Assembly: GCF_017833295.1 (NCBI RefSeq)
Contig: NZ_JAFIBW010000001.1
Coordinates: forward strand, 372,001 to 436,000
Length of the DNA: 64,000 bases
Reading direction: 5' to 3'
Source of the DNA: Methylobacterium sp. PvR107
GTDB taxonomy: Bacteria > Pseudomonadota > Alphaproteobacteria > Rhizobiales > Beijerinckiaceae
This document shows positions 16,808 through 24,607 of this stretch, in pieces (the first letter of the stretch is position 1; every line of letters begins with the position of its first letter). The position numbers and the translations under genes were made by a program. The notes under the pieces are model-generated. The model was not told where the DNA came from. It saw nothing but the letters and a program-made list of their open reading frames with translations, and searched no databases.

Positions 16808-17926
16808 TCAGCGCTGCCCGAAGGCCGTGTCCTTGAACAGGTCCTTGTACGCCCGCGGCTGCGAGCGCCAGTACTGCTTGGGCGCCCGCACCTGCGCGCC
16901 GAGCTCGGCAGCCGCGTGCCAGGGCCAGCGGGGATCGTACAGCATGGCGCGCGCCAGCGAGATCGCGTCGGCTTTGCCCTCCTGCAGGATCGTCTCCGCT
17001 TGGGCAGCCTCCGTGATCAGTCCCACCGCGATGGTGGTGAGTCCGGTCTCCGCCTTGATCCGCTCCGCGTAGGGCACTTGGTAGCCCGGCCCGAGCTTGA
17101 TCGCCTGCTTCGGGGAGACGCCGCCCGTGGAGACGTGGAGCGCGGGCGAGCCCGCCCGCTTCAGGGCCTTCGCCAACTCGACGGTCTCGTCGAGATCCCA
17201 GCCGTCCTCGACCCAGTCGGTGGCCGAGACGCGCAACCAGACCGGGCTGCCCGCCGGCACGACGTCGCGCACCGCGTCGTAGACCTCCAGCGGAAAGCGC
17301 ATGCGGTTCTCGAGGCTGCCGCCATACTGGTCCGTGCGCTTGTTGGCGATCGGCGACAGGAACTGGTGCAGCAGGTAGCCGTGGGCGCCGTGCAGTTCCA
17401 CAGCCTCGATGCCGAGGCGCACGGCGCGCTTGGCGGTGGCCACGAATTGATCGCGGACGCGCTTCAGGTCGGCGGCGTCGAGGGCGTGGGGCGGGACCTC
17501 GCCCTCCCCGTGCGCCACCGCCGAGGGCGCCTCCGTGCGCCAGCCGTAAACGTGCTCGGGCGGGATCTGCTGACCGCCGGCCCAGGGGGCGTCGCTCGAG
17601 GCCTTCCGGCCGGCATGGGCGATCTGGATGCAGACCGGGATCGGCGCGTAGTCGCGCACGGCGCCGAGCACGCGGGCCAGCGCCCGCTCGCAACCGTCGT
17701 TGTAGAGGCCGAGATCCCAGGCGGTGATCCGCGCCTCCGGGGACACCGCGGTGGCCTCCAGGGTGAGCAGGCCGGCGCCCGACATGGCGAGCTGCCCGAG
17801 ATGCATCATGTGCCAGTCGGTGGCCTCGCCGTCGCGCGCCGAGTATTGGCACATCGGGGCGATCAGGATGCGGTTCTCGAGGGTGAGGGCATCGAGCGTC
17901 AGCGGTTCGAACAGGCGAGCGGTCAT
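16808..17926 (-). CDS. Old yellow enzyme family NADH:flavin oxidoreductase (YqjM-like)
   Basis: A 372-residue FMN enzyme with a TIM barrel. APMCQYSARDGEATDWHMMH contains the Cys typical of the YqjM/thermophilic-like class, and HAGRKASSDAPW, the substrate-binding His motif EAVELHGAHGYLLHQFLSP and SLENRMRFPLEV are diagnostic. The family reduces activated alkenes, nitro-compounds or enones using NAD(P)H. The ATG at 17926 (MTARLFEPLTL) matches the usual family N-terminus; the longer open frame is antisense to the next gene. Cytoplasmic, monocistronic. Confidence 0.9.
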   Translation of the reverse strand: MTARLFEPLTLDALTLENRILIAPMCQYSARDGEATDWHMMHLGQLAMSGAGLLTLEATAVSPEARITAWDLGLYNDGCERALARVLGAVRDYAPIPVCIQIAHAGRKASSDAPWAGGQQIPPEHVYGWRTEAPSAVAHGEGEVPPHALDAADLKRVRDQFVATAKRAVRLGIEAVELHGAHGYLLHQFLSPIANKRTDQYGGSLENRMRFPLEVYDAVRDVVPAGSPVWLRVSATDWVEDGWDLDETVELAKALKRAGSPALHVSTGGVSPKQAIKLGPGYQVPYAERIKAETGLTTIAVGLITEAAQAETILQEGKADAISLARAMLYDPRWPWHAAAELGAQVRAPKQYWRSQPRAYKDLFKDTAFGQR

Positions 17927-18017
17927 CGGCAACTCCCGGTGGTAGAGCCACTCTGGCGCAGGATGGGCACGGCGGCCAGTGCTGTGCGGCACAGCACCCC
18001 TGCGGCCAGGGATTGCG

Positions 18018-18043
18018 GGAACTTGCTGAGACGGCGGGCCGTT
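18018..18043 (+). promoter_or_regulatory. Consensus EcfG (general stress response) promoter
   Basis: GGAAC (18018-18022), a 17-bp spacer and CGTT (18040-18043) match the alphaproteobacterial EcfG consensus GGAAC-N16/17-CGTT exactly. The ATG of the phospholipase A2-like gene is 70 bp downstream, giving a leader of about 60 nt. An EcfG sigma gene is present in this window at 55.6 kb. Not experimentally shown. Confidence 0.6.
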
Positions 18044-18113
18044 TCTGGCGCTGTCGCCGCATCGCGGCAATCGACGCGAACCGCCTGAGGGGGCGAGATC
18101 GCCCGAGGTCCAT

Positions 18114-18584
18114 ATGATGCTCACGAAGCTCGCCGCCCCGTTCATCCTGGCCGCCGGCTGTGCCGCCCTCGCGGCGTCGGCACAGGCCCAGCCCGCCGCC
18201 TTCGGCGGTCCCAAGATGCTGCTCCACGGCAATTATTGTGGGCCGGGCAACAACGCGCCCCTCCCGCCGATCGACGCCCTCGACGCGGCCTGCGCCCGCC
18301 ACGACGCCTGCACGCCGCAGGGCGGCCTGCCCTCCCAGGCCTGCAATCTCCGCCTCCAGCAGGAGGCGACTTTGATCTCGCGTGATCCGCGTCAGCCGCA
18401 GGATGTCCGGTCCCTCGCCGGCCTCGTGGCCGCCACCGCGACCTTGATTCCGTCCGAGCCGAACGCGCGTCGGCTGCCGGCCGCCGTCGCCACGGGACCG
18501 GCTTACGGTGCCTACGCCCCGGCCATGACGCAGCCGGCGCCGACAGTCGAGATGGACAGCGACGACGAGGCCGACGCCGACTAG
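18114..18584 (+). CDS. Secreted phospholipase A2-like protein
   Basis: A 156-residue protein with a signal peptide (residues 1-25, ending AQA). The mature N-terminal half has HGNYCGPGN (residues 38-46), like a PLA2 calcium loop. It then has DAACARHDAC (residues 57-66), which matches the catalytic helix pattern D-x-x-C-x-x-H-D-x-C with the His63-Asp64 pair; further Cys77 could complete disulfides. The family hydrolyses the sn-2 ester of phospholipids; activity here is inferred from motif only. The C-terminal ~75 residues are low-complexity and end acidic (DSDDEADAD). A consensus EcfG promoter precedes it, suggesting stress induction. Confidence 0.65.
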   Translation: MMLTKLAAPFILAAGCAALAASAQAQPAAFGGPKMLLHGNYCGPGNNAPLPPIDALDAACARHDACTPQGGLPSQACNLRLQQEATLISRDPRQPQDVRSLAGLVAATATLIPSEPNARRLPAAVATGPAYGAYAPAMTQPAPTVEMDSDDEADAD

Positions 18585-18610
18585 GCGGAGCGGCCTGGCG
18601 GCCCGCGAGT

Positions 18611-18651
18611 GCATGTTCCGCCGAAATGGTCGCCGATTCGGCGGAACATGC
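18611..18651. terminator. Perfect 15-bp hairpin between convergent genes
   Basis: GCATGTTCCGCCGAA and TTCGGCGGAACATGC form a perfect 15-bp stem around an 11-nt loop. It lies 26 bp after the PLA2-like gene and just before a second hairpin. No U-tract. Probable terminator or dispersed palindrome. Confidence 0.55.
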
Positions 18652-18670
18652 GGCCTTATCAATAGGATGA

Positions 18671-18706
18671 AGCATTTTCAGCGATTCAAGCATCGCTGAA
18701 AATGCT
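18671..18706. terminator. Perfect 14-bp hairpin abutting the prpE stop codon
   Basis: AGCATTTTCAGCGA and TCGCTGAAAATGCT form a perfect 14-bp stem with an 8-nt loop. The hairpin begins at the base immediately after the prpE stop codon on the minus strand. AT-rich relative to its surroundings. Likely terminator for prpE and possibly a dispersed genomic palindrome. Confidence 0.6.
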
Positions 18707-20632
18707 CTAGACCGCGCCGATCCCCCGCCCCTTGAGGCTCTCGCCGATCTCGTCGAGGGCCGCGGCATCGTCGATCGTCGCCGGCATCGTCCAGGGCTCG
18801 TGATCGGCGATCCGCTTCATGGTGGCCCGCAGGATCTTGCCCGAGCGGGTCTTCGGCAGCCGTGGCACGGTGAGCGCGAGCTTGAAGGCCGCCACCGGTC
18901 CGATCTCGTCGCGCACCTTGGCGACGAGTTCCCGCTCGATCGCCTCGGTCGGCCGTACGACGCCGGCCTTGAGCACCACGAACCCGCAGGGCACCTCGCC
19001 CTTCAGCGCGTCGCGGATGCCGATGACCGCGCATTCCGCCACGTCGGGATGGCCGGCCAGAACCGCCTCCATGCCGCCCGTGGACAGGCGGTGGCCCGCG
19101 ACGTTGATGATGTCGTCGGTCCGGCCCAGGACCGTGATGTAGCCGTCCGCGTCGATCACCCCGGCATCCGAGGTGTCGTAGTAGCCCGGGAAGGTGGCGA
19201 GGTAGCTCGACCGCATCCGCGCGTCCGAGCCCCACAGGGTCGGCAGGCATCCCGGGGGCAGCGGCAGGCGGATCGCGATGGTGCCCATCGTGCCAGCCGG
19301 GACGGGCTTTCCGCCCTCGTCCAGCACCTCGACCCGGTAGCCCGGCATCGGCACGCAGGTGCTGCCGTGCTTCACCGGCAGGAGGCCGAGCCCCAGCGGG
19401 TTGCCGGCGATCGGCCATCCGGTTTCCGTCTGCCACCAATGGTCGATCACCGGCCGGTTCAGCACCCGCTCGGCCCAGGCGACCGAATCGGGGTCGGCGC
19501 GCTCGCCGGCGAGGAACAGGCTGCGGAAGGTCGAGAGATCGTAGTCGCCGATCCGGGCGCCCGCGGAATCCTCCTTCTTGATCGCCCGCAGGGCCGTCGG
19601 CGCCGTGAACAGGCAGGTCACGCCGTACTCGGCGGCGACACGCCAGAAGGCGCCGGCATCGGGCGTGCCCACCGGCTTGCCCTCGTAGAGCACCGTCGTG
19701 CAGCCGTGCAGCAGCGGCGCGTAGACGATGTAGGAATGGCCCACCACCCAGCCGATGTCGGAGGCGCAGAAATAGGTCTCGCCGGGCTGGACGCCGTAGA
19801 GATTCGGCATCGACCAGGCGAGGGCGACGAGGTAGCCGCCGGTGTCGCGGACAACGCCCTTCGGCTTCCCGGTCGTGCCGGAGGTGTAGAGGATGTAGAG
19901 CGGGTCGGTGGCGGCGACCGGCACGCAGGCCGCCCTCTCACCCGCGACTCGGGCGGCCGCGACGGTCTCGGCCCAGTCGCGGTCGCGCTCCGGCGCCAGG
20001 GCAGCGGCGCATTGGGGTCTCTGGAGGATCAGGCAGGCCTCCGGCTTGTGGCGCGAGGCCGCGATCGCCGCGTCGAGGAGGGGCTTGTAGGCGACCACCC
20101 GGTTCGGCTCGATGCCGCAGGAGGCGGCGAGCACCACCTTCGGCGCCGCATCCTCGATCCGAACCGCCAGTTCGTTGGCGGCGAAGCCGCCGAACACCAC
20201 CGAATGGACCGCGCCGAGCCGGGCGCAGGCCAGCATGCCGAACAGCGCCTCCGGCACCATCGGCATGTAGAGGATCACCCGGTCGCCCCGGCCGACGCCG
20301 AGCCCGGCCAGCACGGCGGCCAGCACCGCCACCTCGTCGCGCAGCTCGCGGTACGTGATGCTGCGCTTGGTGCCGGTGACGGGGGAATCGTAGCGGATCG
20401 CCACCTGCTCCGCCCGCGCCCCCTCGGCGTGACGGTCGACCGCGTTGTGGCAGGCGTTCAGCGTGCCGTCCGAGAACCAGCGGCCGTAGGGCCCCGAATC
20501 CGGCGCGAAGGCCCGCTCCGGCGCGCGCGCCCAGTCGAGCGCCCGGGCCGCGTCGAGCCAGAACGCCTCCGGATCGCGGCGGGCCGATTCGTAGATCTCC
20601 GGGTAGCGGCCCGAAAGGCTGGCGTTCGTCAT
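18707..20632 (-). CDS. prpE: Propionate--CoA ligase (propionyl-CoA synthetase)
   Basis: A 641-residue AMP-forming acyl-CoA synthetase of the acetyl/propionyl-CoA synthetase group. The N-terminal ACS domain has SGRYPEIYESARRDPEAFWL and WFSDGTLNACHNAVDRH. The adenylate loop is YTSGTTGKPKGVV (about residues 248-260), and the C-terminal lysine lies in TRSGKILRATMKR (about residue 596). The family activates propionate to propionyl-CoA with ATP in the cytoplasm. The ATG at 20632 (MTNASLSGRYPEIYES) is chosen because the upstream open frame runs into a tandem repeat. No 2-methylcitrate genes are nearby, so use via the methylmalonyl or ethylmalonyl-CoA route is likely (inference). Confidence 0.88.
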   Translation of the reverse strand: MTNASLSGRYPEIYESARRDPEAFWLDAARALDWARAPERAFAPDSGPYGRWFSDGTLNACHNAVDRHAEGARAEQVAIRYDSPVTGTKRSITYRELRDEVAVLAAVLAGLGVGRGDRVILYMPMVPEALFGMLACARLGAVHSVVFGGFAANELAVRIEDAAPKVVLAASCGIEPNRVVAYKPLLDAAIAASRHKPEACLILQRPQCAAALAPERDRDWAETVAAARVAGERAACVPVAATDPLYILYTSGTTGKPKGVVRDTGGYLVALAWSMPNLYGVQPGETYFCASDIGWVVGHSYIVYAPLLHGCTTVLYEGKPVGTPDAGAFWRVAAEYGVTCLFTAPTALRAIKKEDSAGARIGDYDLSTFRSLFLAGERADPDSVAWAERVLNRPVIDHWWQTETGWPIAGNPLGLGLLPVKHGSTCVPMPGYRVEVLDEGGKPVPAGTMGTIAIRLPLPPGCLPTLWGSDARMRSSYLATFPGYYDTSDAGVIDADGYITVLGRTDDIINVAGHRLSTGGMEAVLAGHPDVAECAVIGIRDALKGEVPCGFVVLKAGVVRPTEAIERELVAKVRDEIGPVAAFKLALTVPRLPKTRSGKILRATMKRIADHEPWTMPATIDDAAALDEIGESLKGRGIGAV

Positions 20633-20724
20633 CGCTTCGGCGTTTCCTCGCGGACCGCTCTCCGGCGGCCGGCGCAGATTAGCCCATTCTCGCGCGCGGG
20701 GGTGAGAGGCTCTCGTGCCCGATA

Positions 20725-20908
20725 GCGGCTGCGTGCGCGCCACAAGAGCGGCTGCGTGCGCGCCACAAGAGCGGCTGCGTGCGCGCCACAAGAGCGGCTG
20801 CGTGCGCGCCACAAGAGCGGCTGCGTGCGCGCCACAAGAGCGGCTGCGTGCGCGCCACAAGAGCGGCTGCGTGCGCGCCACAAGAGCGGCTGCGTGCGCG
20901 CCACAAGA
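20725..20908. repeat. Eight perfect tandem copies of a 23-bp repeat
   Basis: Eight identical, directly abutting 23-bp units (184 bp), each beginning GCGGCTGCGTGCGCGCC and ending ACAAGA, with no interspersed sequence. The unit holds a 10-nt alternating purine-pyrimidine run (GCGTGCGCGC). It lies 92 bp upstream of the prpE start and next to the terminator of the YdcH-like gene. The period is not a multiple of three, so apparent ORFs across it in several frames are artefacts. Lack of spacers excludes CRISPR. Confidence 0.95.
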
Positions 20909-20943
20909 CAGCCGCCGCACCGGGAGCTCCGATGCGGCGGCTG
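20909..20943 (-). terminator. Terminator-like hairpin after the YdcH-like gene
   Basis: CAGCCGCCGCA and TGCGGCGGCTG form a perfect 11-bp stem with a 13-nt loop, 38 bp after the stop of the minus-strand gene at 20982-21164 and directly adjoining the tandem repeat array. Confidence 0.5.
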
Positions 20944-20981
20944 TCATACGGGGTGTGCTATCTGGTTGGACGTGTCAGGCC

Positions 20982-21164
20982 TCAGTGCAACGTGTCGTTG
21001 CCCGCCTGGAGCCTGTTGATCTCGTCCTTGAGAAGGAGTTTCCGTCGCTTCAGCTCGGCGATGTGAAGGTCGTTCGCCGAAGGCCTGTGGGTCGCTTCCT
21101 GAATCTCGCGCTCGAGGGCTTCGTGCTTCCGGGCGAGTTGGTTCAGATGCGTCTGCAGCGACAT
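20982..21164 (-). CDS. YdcH-like DUF465 protein
   Basis: A 60-residue, highly charged, coiled-coil protein. It has the DUF465/YdcH layout: LQTHLNQLARKHEALEREIQEA, a turn, then HIAELKRRKLLLKDEINRLQ. The family is widespread in proteobacteria with no firm biochemical role. The ATG is preceded by AGGAGATTC on the minus strand, a strong ribosome-binding site. A second DUF465 gene is divergently placed about 170 bp away, so the two may be regulated together. Confidence 0.82.
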   Translation of the reverse strand: MSLQTHLNQLARKHEALEREIQEATHRPSANDLHIAELKRRKLLLKDEINRLQAGNDTLH

Positions 21165-21337
21165 GAGTCGAATCTCCTGTCATCGTTTCGACACGTCGAG
21201 ATTGGCACAGGATGCAGGGCCTGTCGAAGCGTTTTCTGCTGCTAAGTCTCACGAATGCTTACCGCCCCGTCTTGTCCGGCGCCCGGGCGTGACGCATGCT
21301 CCCGGGCCATGAACGAACTTCGGGTCCGCGGGTGACA

Positions 21338-21556
21338 ATGGCGGAAGAGTCGGGTGAGAGCGCGCAATCGGATCTCCTGGGCGAGCTGGCCAGGCTGCGC
21401 GAGGAGCACCGGGACCTTGACAGCGCCATCGAGGCGCTGGAGCTCAGCGTCGCCGGGGACCAGCTCCAGATCCAGCGGCTGAAGAAGCGCAAGCTCACGC
21501 TGCGCGACCGCATCTTCCACATCGAGGACGCGCTGACGCCGGACATCATCGCCTGA
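21338..21556 (+). CDS. YdcH-like DUF465 protein, second copy
   Basis: A 72-residue protein with the DUF465 pattern: LLGELARLREEHRDLDSAIEAL, then LQIQRLKKRKLTLRDRIFHIED, forming a helical hairpin. The start at 21338 (MAEESGES) is preferred because the earlier in-frame ATG at 21296 adds residues without family similarity. It is a divergent paralogue of the gene at 20982-21164 and lies 78 bp before purE. Role unknown. Confidence 0.75.
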   Translation: MAEESGESAQSDLLGELARLREEHRDLDSAIEALELSVAGDQLQIQRLKKRKLTLRDRIFHIEDALTPDIIA

Positions 21557-21634
21557 TGCCGGTGGACGCCGTCGCGCCGCGCCTTGCCGCCGGCCCGCAC
21601 CGCCTGTAAGCGCCCTCTTTTGCCGGGATCAACG

Positions 21635-22132
21635 ATGGTGTCGCCTCCGGTCGCGATCATCATGGGCAGCCAGTCCGACTGGGCGACCATGCGTCACGCC
21701 GCCGAGACGCTCGACGCGCTCGGCGTGCCCTACGACGCGCGGATCGTGTCGGCCCACCGCACACCCGACCGGCTGGTGGCCTTCGCCAAGGGCGCGGTCG
21801 CGGCCGGTCTCAAGGTCGTGATCGCCGGTGCGGGCGGCGCCGCGCACCTGCCCGGCATGGCGGCGGCGATGACCCGGCTCCCGGTCTTCGGCGTGCCGGT
21901 GGAATCCAAGGCCCTGTCCGGCCAGGACAGCCTGCTCTCCATCGTCCAGATGCCCGCCGGCATCCCGGTGGGGACCCTGGCGATCGGTCGGGCGGGGGCC
22001 ATCAACGCAGCCCTGCTCGCCGTGTCCGTCCTGGCGCTCTCCGACCCGCAGCTGGCGGAGCGACTCGAAGCGTGGCGCGCGGCCCAGACCGCCTCGGTGG
22101 CCGAGCGACCGGTGACGGAAGAGAACGCGTGA
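21635..22132 (+). CDS. purE: N5-carboxyaminoimidazole ribonucleotide mutase
   Basis: A 165-residue class I PurE. It converts N5-CAIR to CAIR in purine biosynthesis. Recognisable residues are [12 protein letters not shown] (substrate phosphate site), SAHRTPDRL with the catalytic His, [14 protein letters not shown] and [21 protein letters not shown]. Standard length. The ATG at 21635 follows a weak site. The stop overlaps the GTG start of purK (GTGA), the usual purEK coupling. The paired product hands over unstable N5-CAIR. Confidence 0.96.
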   Translation: MVSPPVAIIMGSQSDWATMRHAAETLDALGVPYDARIVSAHRTPDRLVAFAKGAVAAGLKVVIAGAGGAAHLPGMAAAMTRLPVFGVPVESKALSGQDSLLSIVQMPAGIPVGTLAIGRAGAINAALLAVSVLALSDPQLAERLEAWRAAQTASVAERPVTEENA

Positions 22133-23241
22133 CGGACAAGATCCTCGGCCCCGGCGCGACGCTCGGCATCGTCGGCGGCGGTCAGCTCGGGCGCATGATT
22201 GCGCTGGCCGCGGCCAATTACGGCCTCAAGGTCCACGTCTACGCGCCCGACCAGGACAGCCCCGCCTTCGATGTGGCCGCTCGCACCACCTGCGCGGCCT
22301 ATGACGATCCCGAGGCGCTCGCGGCCTTCGCGCGCAGCGTCGACGTCGTCACCTACGAGTTCGAGAACATCCCCCACGCCACCGCCGATATCCTGGCCCG
22401 GCACGCCGCCCTGCACCCGAACGCGCGGGCGCTCTCGACCACGCAGGACCGCCTGTCCGAAAAGGAATTCGTCAACGGGCTGGGCATCCCGACAGCGCCG
22501 TTCCAGGCGGTCGATACGCCCGACGACCTCGACCGGGCGATCGCGGCGATCGGCCTGCCGGCGGTGCTCAAGACCCGCCGCTTCGGCTACGACGGCAAGG
22601 GCCAGCGTATGCTCCGCGAGCGGGCCGAGGGCGACCGCAACGCCCTGTTTGCCGAGTTCGGCGGCGCGCCGCTGATCCTGGAAGGGTTCGTGCCGTTCGA
22701 GCGCGAGGTCTCGGTGGTCGGCGCCCGCGCCCGCGACGGCAGCTTCGCGGCCTTCGACCTGTGCGAGAACGAGCACCGCGATCACATCCTCGCATTGACC
22801 CGGGTCCCGGCTCCCGGCGTGTCGCCCGAGACGCGCCGCCTCGCTCTCGACATCGCCAAGCGTATCGCCGACGCGCTGGACTATGTCGGCGTGCTCGCCG
22901 TGGAGATGTTCCTGGTGCGGGAGGACGGTGCCGAGCGACTCGTGGTCAACGAGATCGCGCCGCGGGTCCACAATTCCGGACACTGGACCATCGAGGGCGC
23001 GCGGACCTCGCAATTCGCCCAGCATGTCCGCGCCGTCTGCGGCTGGCCGCTCGGCGACGCCGCCCGGGTGGGCGGCCTGCCGGTGGAGATGCGCAACCTG
23101 ATCGGCGCCCAGGCCGACGACTGGCACGCGCTGCTGGCCGAGCCCGGCGCGCATCTGCACCTCTACGGCAAGGGCGAGGCGCGCCCCGGCCGGAAGATGG
23201 GGCACGTCACCTGTCTCGGATCCGACCCGGTCGAGTCCTGA
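22129..23241 (+). CDS. purK: N5-carboxyaminoimidazole ribonucleotide synthase
   Basis: A 370-residue ATP-grasp enzyme that carboxylates AIR with bicarbonate and ATP to give N5-CAIR. The N-terminal [16 protein letters not shown] motif, the central [12 protein letters not shown] and [12 protein letters not shown] lysine region, and the metal-binding [19 protein letters not shown] are all typical. The GTG start at 22129 overlaps the purE stop by 4 bp; no ATG gives a better fit. Cytoplasmic, second gene of purEK. Confidence 0.96.
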   Translation: MTDKILGPGATLGIVGGGQLGRMIALAAANYGLKVHVYAPDQDSPAFDVAARTTCAAYDDPEALAAFARSVDVVTYEFENIPHATADILARHAALHPNARALSTTQDRLSEKEFVNGLGIPTAPFQAVDTPDDLDRAIAAIGLPAVLKTRRFGYDGKGQRMLRERAEGDRNALFAEFGGAPLILEGFVPFEREVSVVGARARDGSFAAFDLCENEHRDHILALTRVPAPGVSPETRRLALDIAKRIADALDYVGVLAVEMFLVREDGAERLVVNEIAPRVHNSGHWTIEGARTSQFAQHVRAVCGWPLGDAARVGGLPVEMRNLIGAQADDWHALLAEPGAHLHLYGKGEARPGRKMGHVTCLGSDPVES

Positions 23242-23572
23242 GGCTTCGGGGGCACACCCGCGCCGCCGCGTGCCGCCCGGAGGCCCTGACGCGGCGCCGG
23301 GGCATCGTCGAGCCATACCTTCGCCACATCCCGCCGCTTCCACCAAGTCGTGGTCGGTGCCGAATGCTGTTGATCGATTCCATCCGCGCTGCCGTACTCC
23401 GCCAGGACGGATAACGGGCCGGGTCACGATGCGACGCCTCTTAAGCCGGCCTTCACCGTGATGCGCGACGGTGCCCCGGATCGGGTGTGCCCGGCGCGCG
23501 GCGCGGGCTCTGGGACGTGAGGGGCAAGGCGGGCCCGCGGGATGCGGGCCGCGCCTTGGGGAGAGTGGGGCG
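23242..23572. other. 331-bp intergenic stretch with a hairpin just before the TPR gene
   Basis: No convincing gene is seen. The main feature is a stem of about 14 bp with one bulge at 23525-23559 (CAAGGCGGGCCCGC against GCGGGCCGCGCCTTG). It ends immediately before the GGGGAGAG ribosome-binding site of the TPR lipoprotein gene. It could be the purEK terminator or a leader structure. Confidence 0.4.
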
Positions 23573-24445
23573 ATGATCGTACGCAACGGGCTGGTTCGGA
23601 CGACGGCACTGATCGGCGCGGCCATAATCTCGGCCGCGGGCCTTGCGGGCTGCGAGACCGTCGGGAGCGCAGCCGGCCCGCGACAATACGCGGTGCTGGA
23701 GACGGACACGACGGGCGCCACGAACGTGAACATCGCCTCGCTGACCGAGGTCGTGCAGCGCAACCCGAACGATGCGGCGGCCTACAACACCCGCGGCGCC
23801 GCCTACGCCCGTGCCGGCCAGTTCAGCGACGCCATCGCGGATTTCACCAAGGCGATCCAGATCGATCCGAACTCGGCCTCGGCCTACAACAACCGGGCGC
23901 TTGCCAGCCGCCAGATCGGCCGTGACGGCCCCGCGCTGCAAGATTTCACCAAGGCGATCGGCATCGATCCGAATTACGGCCCCGCCTATATCGGCCGCGC
24001 CAACGTCGAGCGCGCCCAGGGCAACGTCGATCAGGCGCTCAACGACCTCAACGTCGCGATCCGGCTGATGCCCGAATCGGCCGAAGCCTACCATGCCCGC
24101 GGCCTCGTGCGGCAGAAGCAAAGTCAGGACACCCAGGCGATCGCCGATTTCGACGCCGCCATTGACCGCGACCCCTTCAAGTCCGCGCCCTACGCCGCCC
24201 GCGGCCAGAGCCTGATCGCCACCAACCAGTACCCGAAGGCGATCGAGGACTACAACGCGGCGCTCAACGTCAACAACAAGGACGCCACCTCCTGGGCCTA
24301 TCGCGGCCTGGCCTACGAGAAGTCGGGCCAGCGCAAGGAGGCGATGGAGAACTATCAGCGCGCCGCGACGATCGACCCGAACAATTCCGTCGCCCGCGCC
24401 GGCCTCGGCCGGGTGCAGGGCGGAGTCGGCTCGCTGTTCAACTGA
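23573..24445 (+). CDS. TPR-repeat lipoprotein
   Basis: A 290-residue exported protein. The signal peptide ends in the lipobox LAGC (Cys near residue 26). About six tetratricopeptide repeats fill residues 55-280, for example NPNDAAAYNTRGAAYARAGQ, IDPNSASAYNNRALASRQIG and IDPNYGPAYIGRANVERAQG. TPR scaffolds mediate protein-protein contacts; NlpI-like and Pal/cell-envelope TPR lipoproteins are the closest general comparison. The start at 23573 has a good GGGGAGAG site. A strong terminator follows, so it is monocistronic. Confidence 0.87.
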   Translation: MIVRNGLVRTTALIGAAIISAAGLAGCETVGSAAGPRQYAVLETDTTGATNVNIASLTEVVQRNPNDAAAYNTRGAAYARAGQFSDAIADFTKAIQIDPNSASAYNNRALASRQIGRDGPALQDFTKAIGIDPNYGPAYIGRANVERAQGNVDQALNDLNVAIRLMPESAEAYHARGLVRQKQSQDTQAIADFDAAIDRDPFKSAPYAARGQSLIATNQYPKAIEDYNAALNVNNKDATSWAYRGLAYEKSGQRKEAMENYQRAATIDPNNSVARAGLGRVQGGVGSLFN

Positions 24446-24468
24446 TCTGCGGTTATCGAACCGGTCTG

Positions 24469-24501
24469 AACGCCCGCGTCTCAACCTGAGACGCGGGCGT
24501 T
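24469..24501 (+). terminator. Strong terminator of TPR gene
   Basis: AACGCCCGCGTCTCA-ACC-TGAGACGCGGGCGTT: a perfect 15-bp stem with a 3-nt loop, 23 bp after the TPR stop, followed by CCTGTTCC. Convincing intrinsic terminator, possibly bidirectional with the convergent pim operon. Confidence 0.85.
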
Positions 24502-24607
24502 CCTGTTCCGGCGGTGAACGAACCTTTACGCCGCTCCCCCGGTCTTTCCGGGCCCCTCTCCGCGTCCCCGGAAGGACGGAGCGTTCGAAGGAACGGGCTT
24601 CAGCGTC

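Noticed and set aside
20629..20906. Peptide-repeat ORFs across the 23-bp array (RARSRSCGAHAAALVA pattern)
   Set aside because: They arise in all frames from the 23-bp DNA repeat and have no start signals; the prpE start lies downstream of the array on the minus strand.
20725..20908. CRISPR array
   Set aside because: Repeats are directly abutting with no spacers and no cas genes in the window.
23270..23461. 63-codon ORF upstream of the TPR gene
   Set aside because: Pro/Arg-rich and in a non-coding gap; no sign of function.
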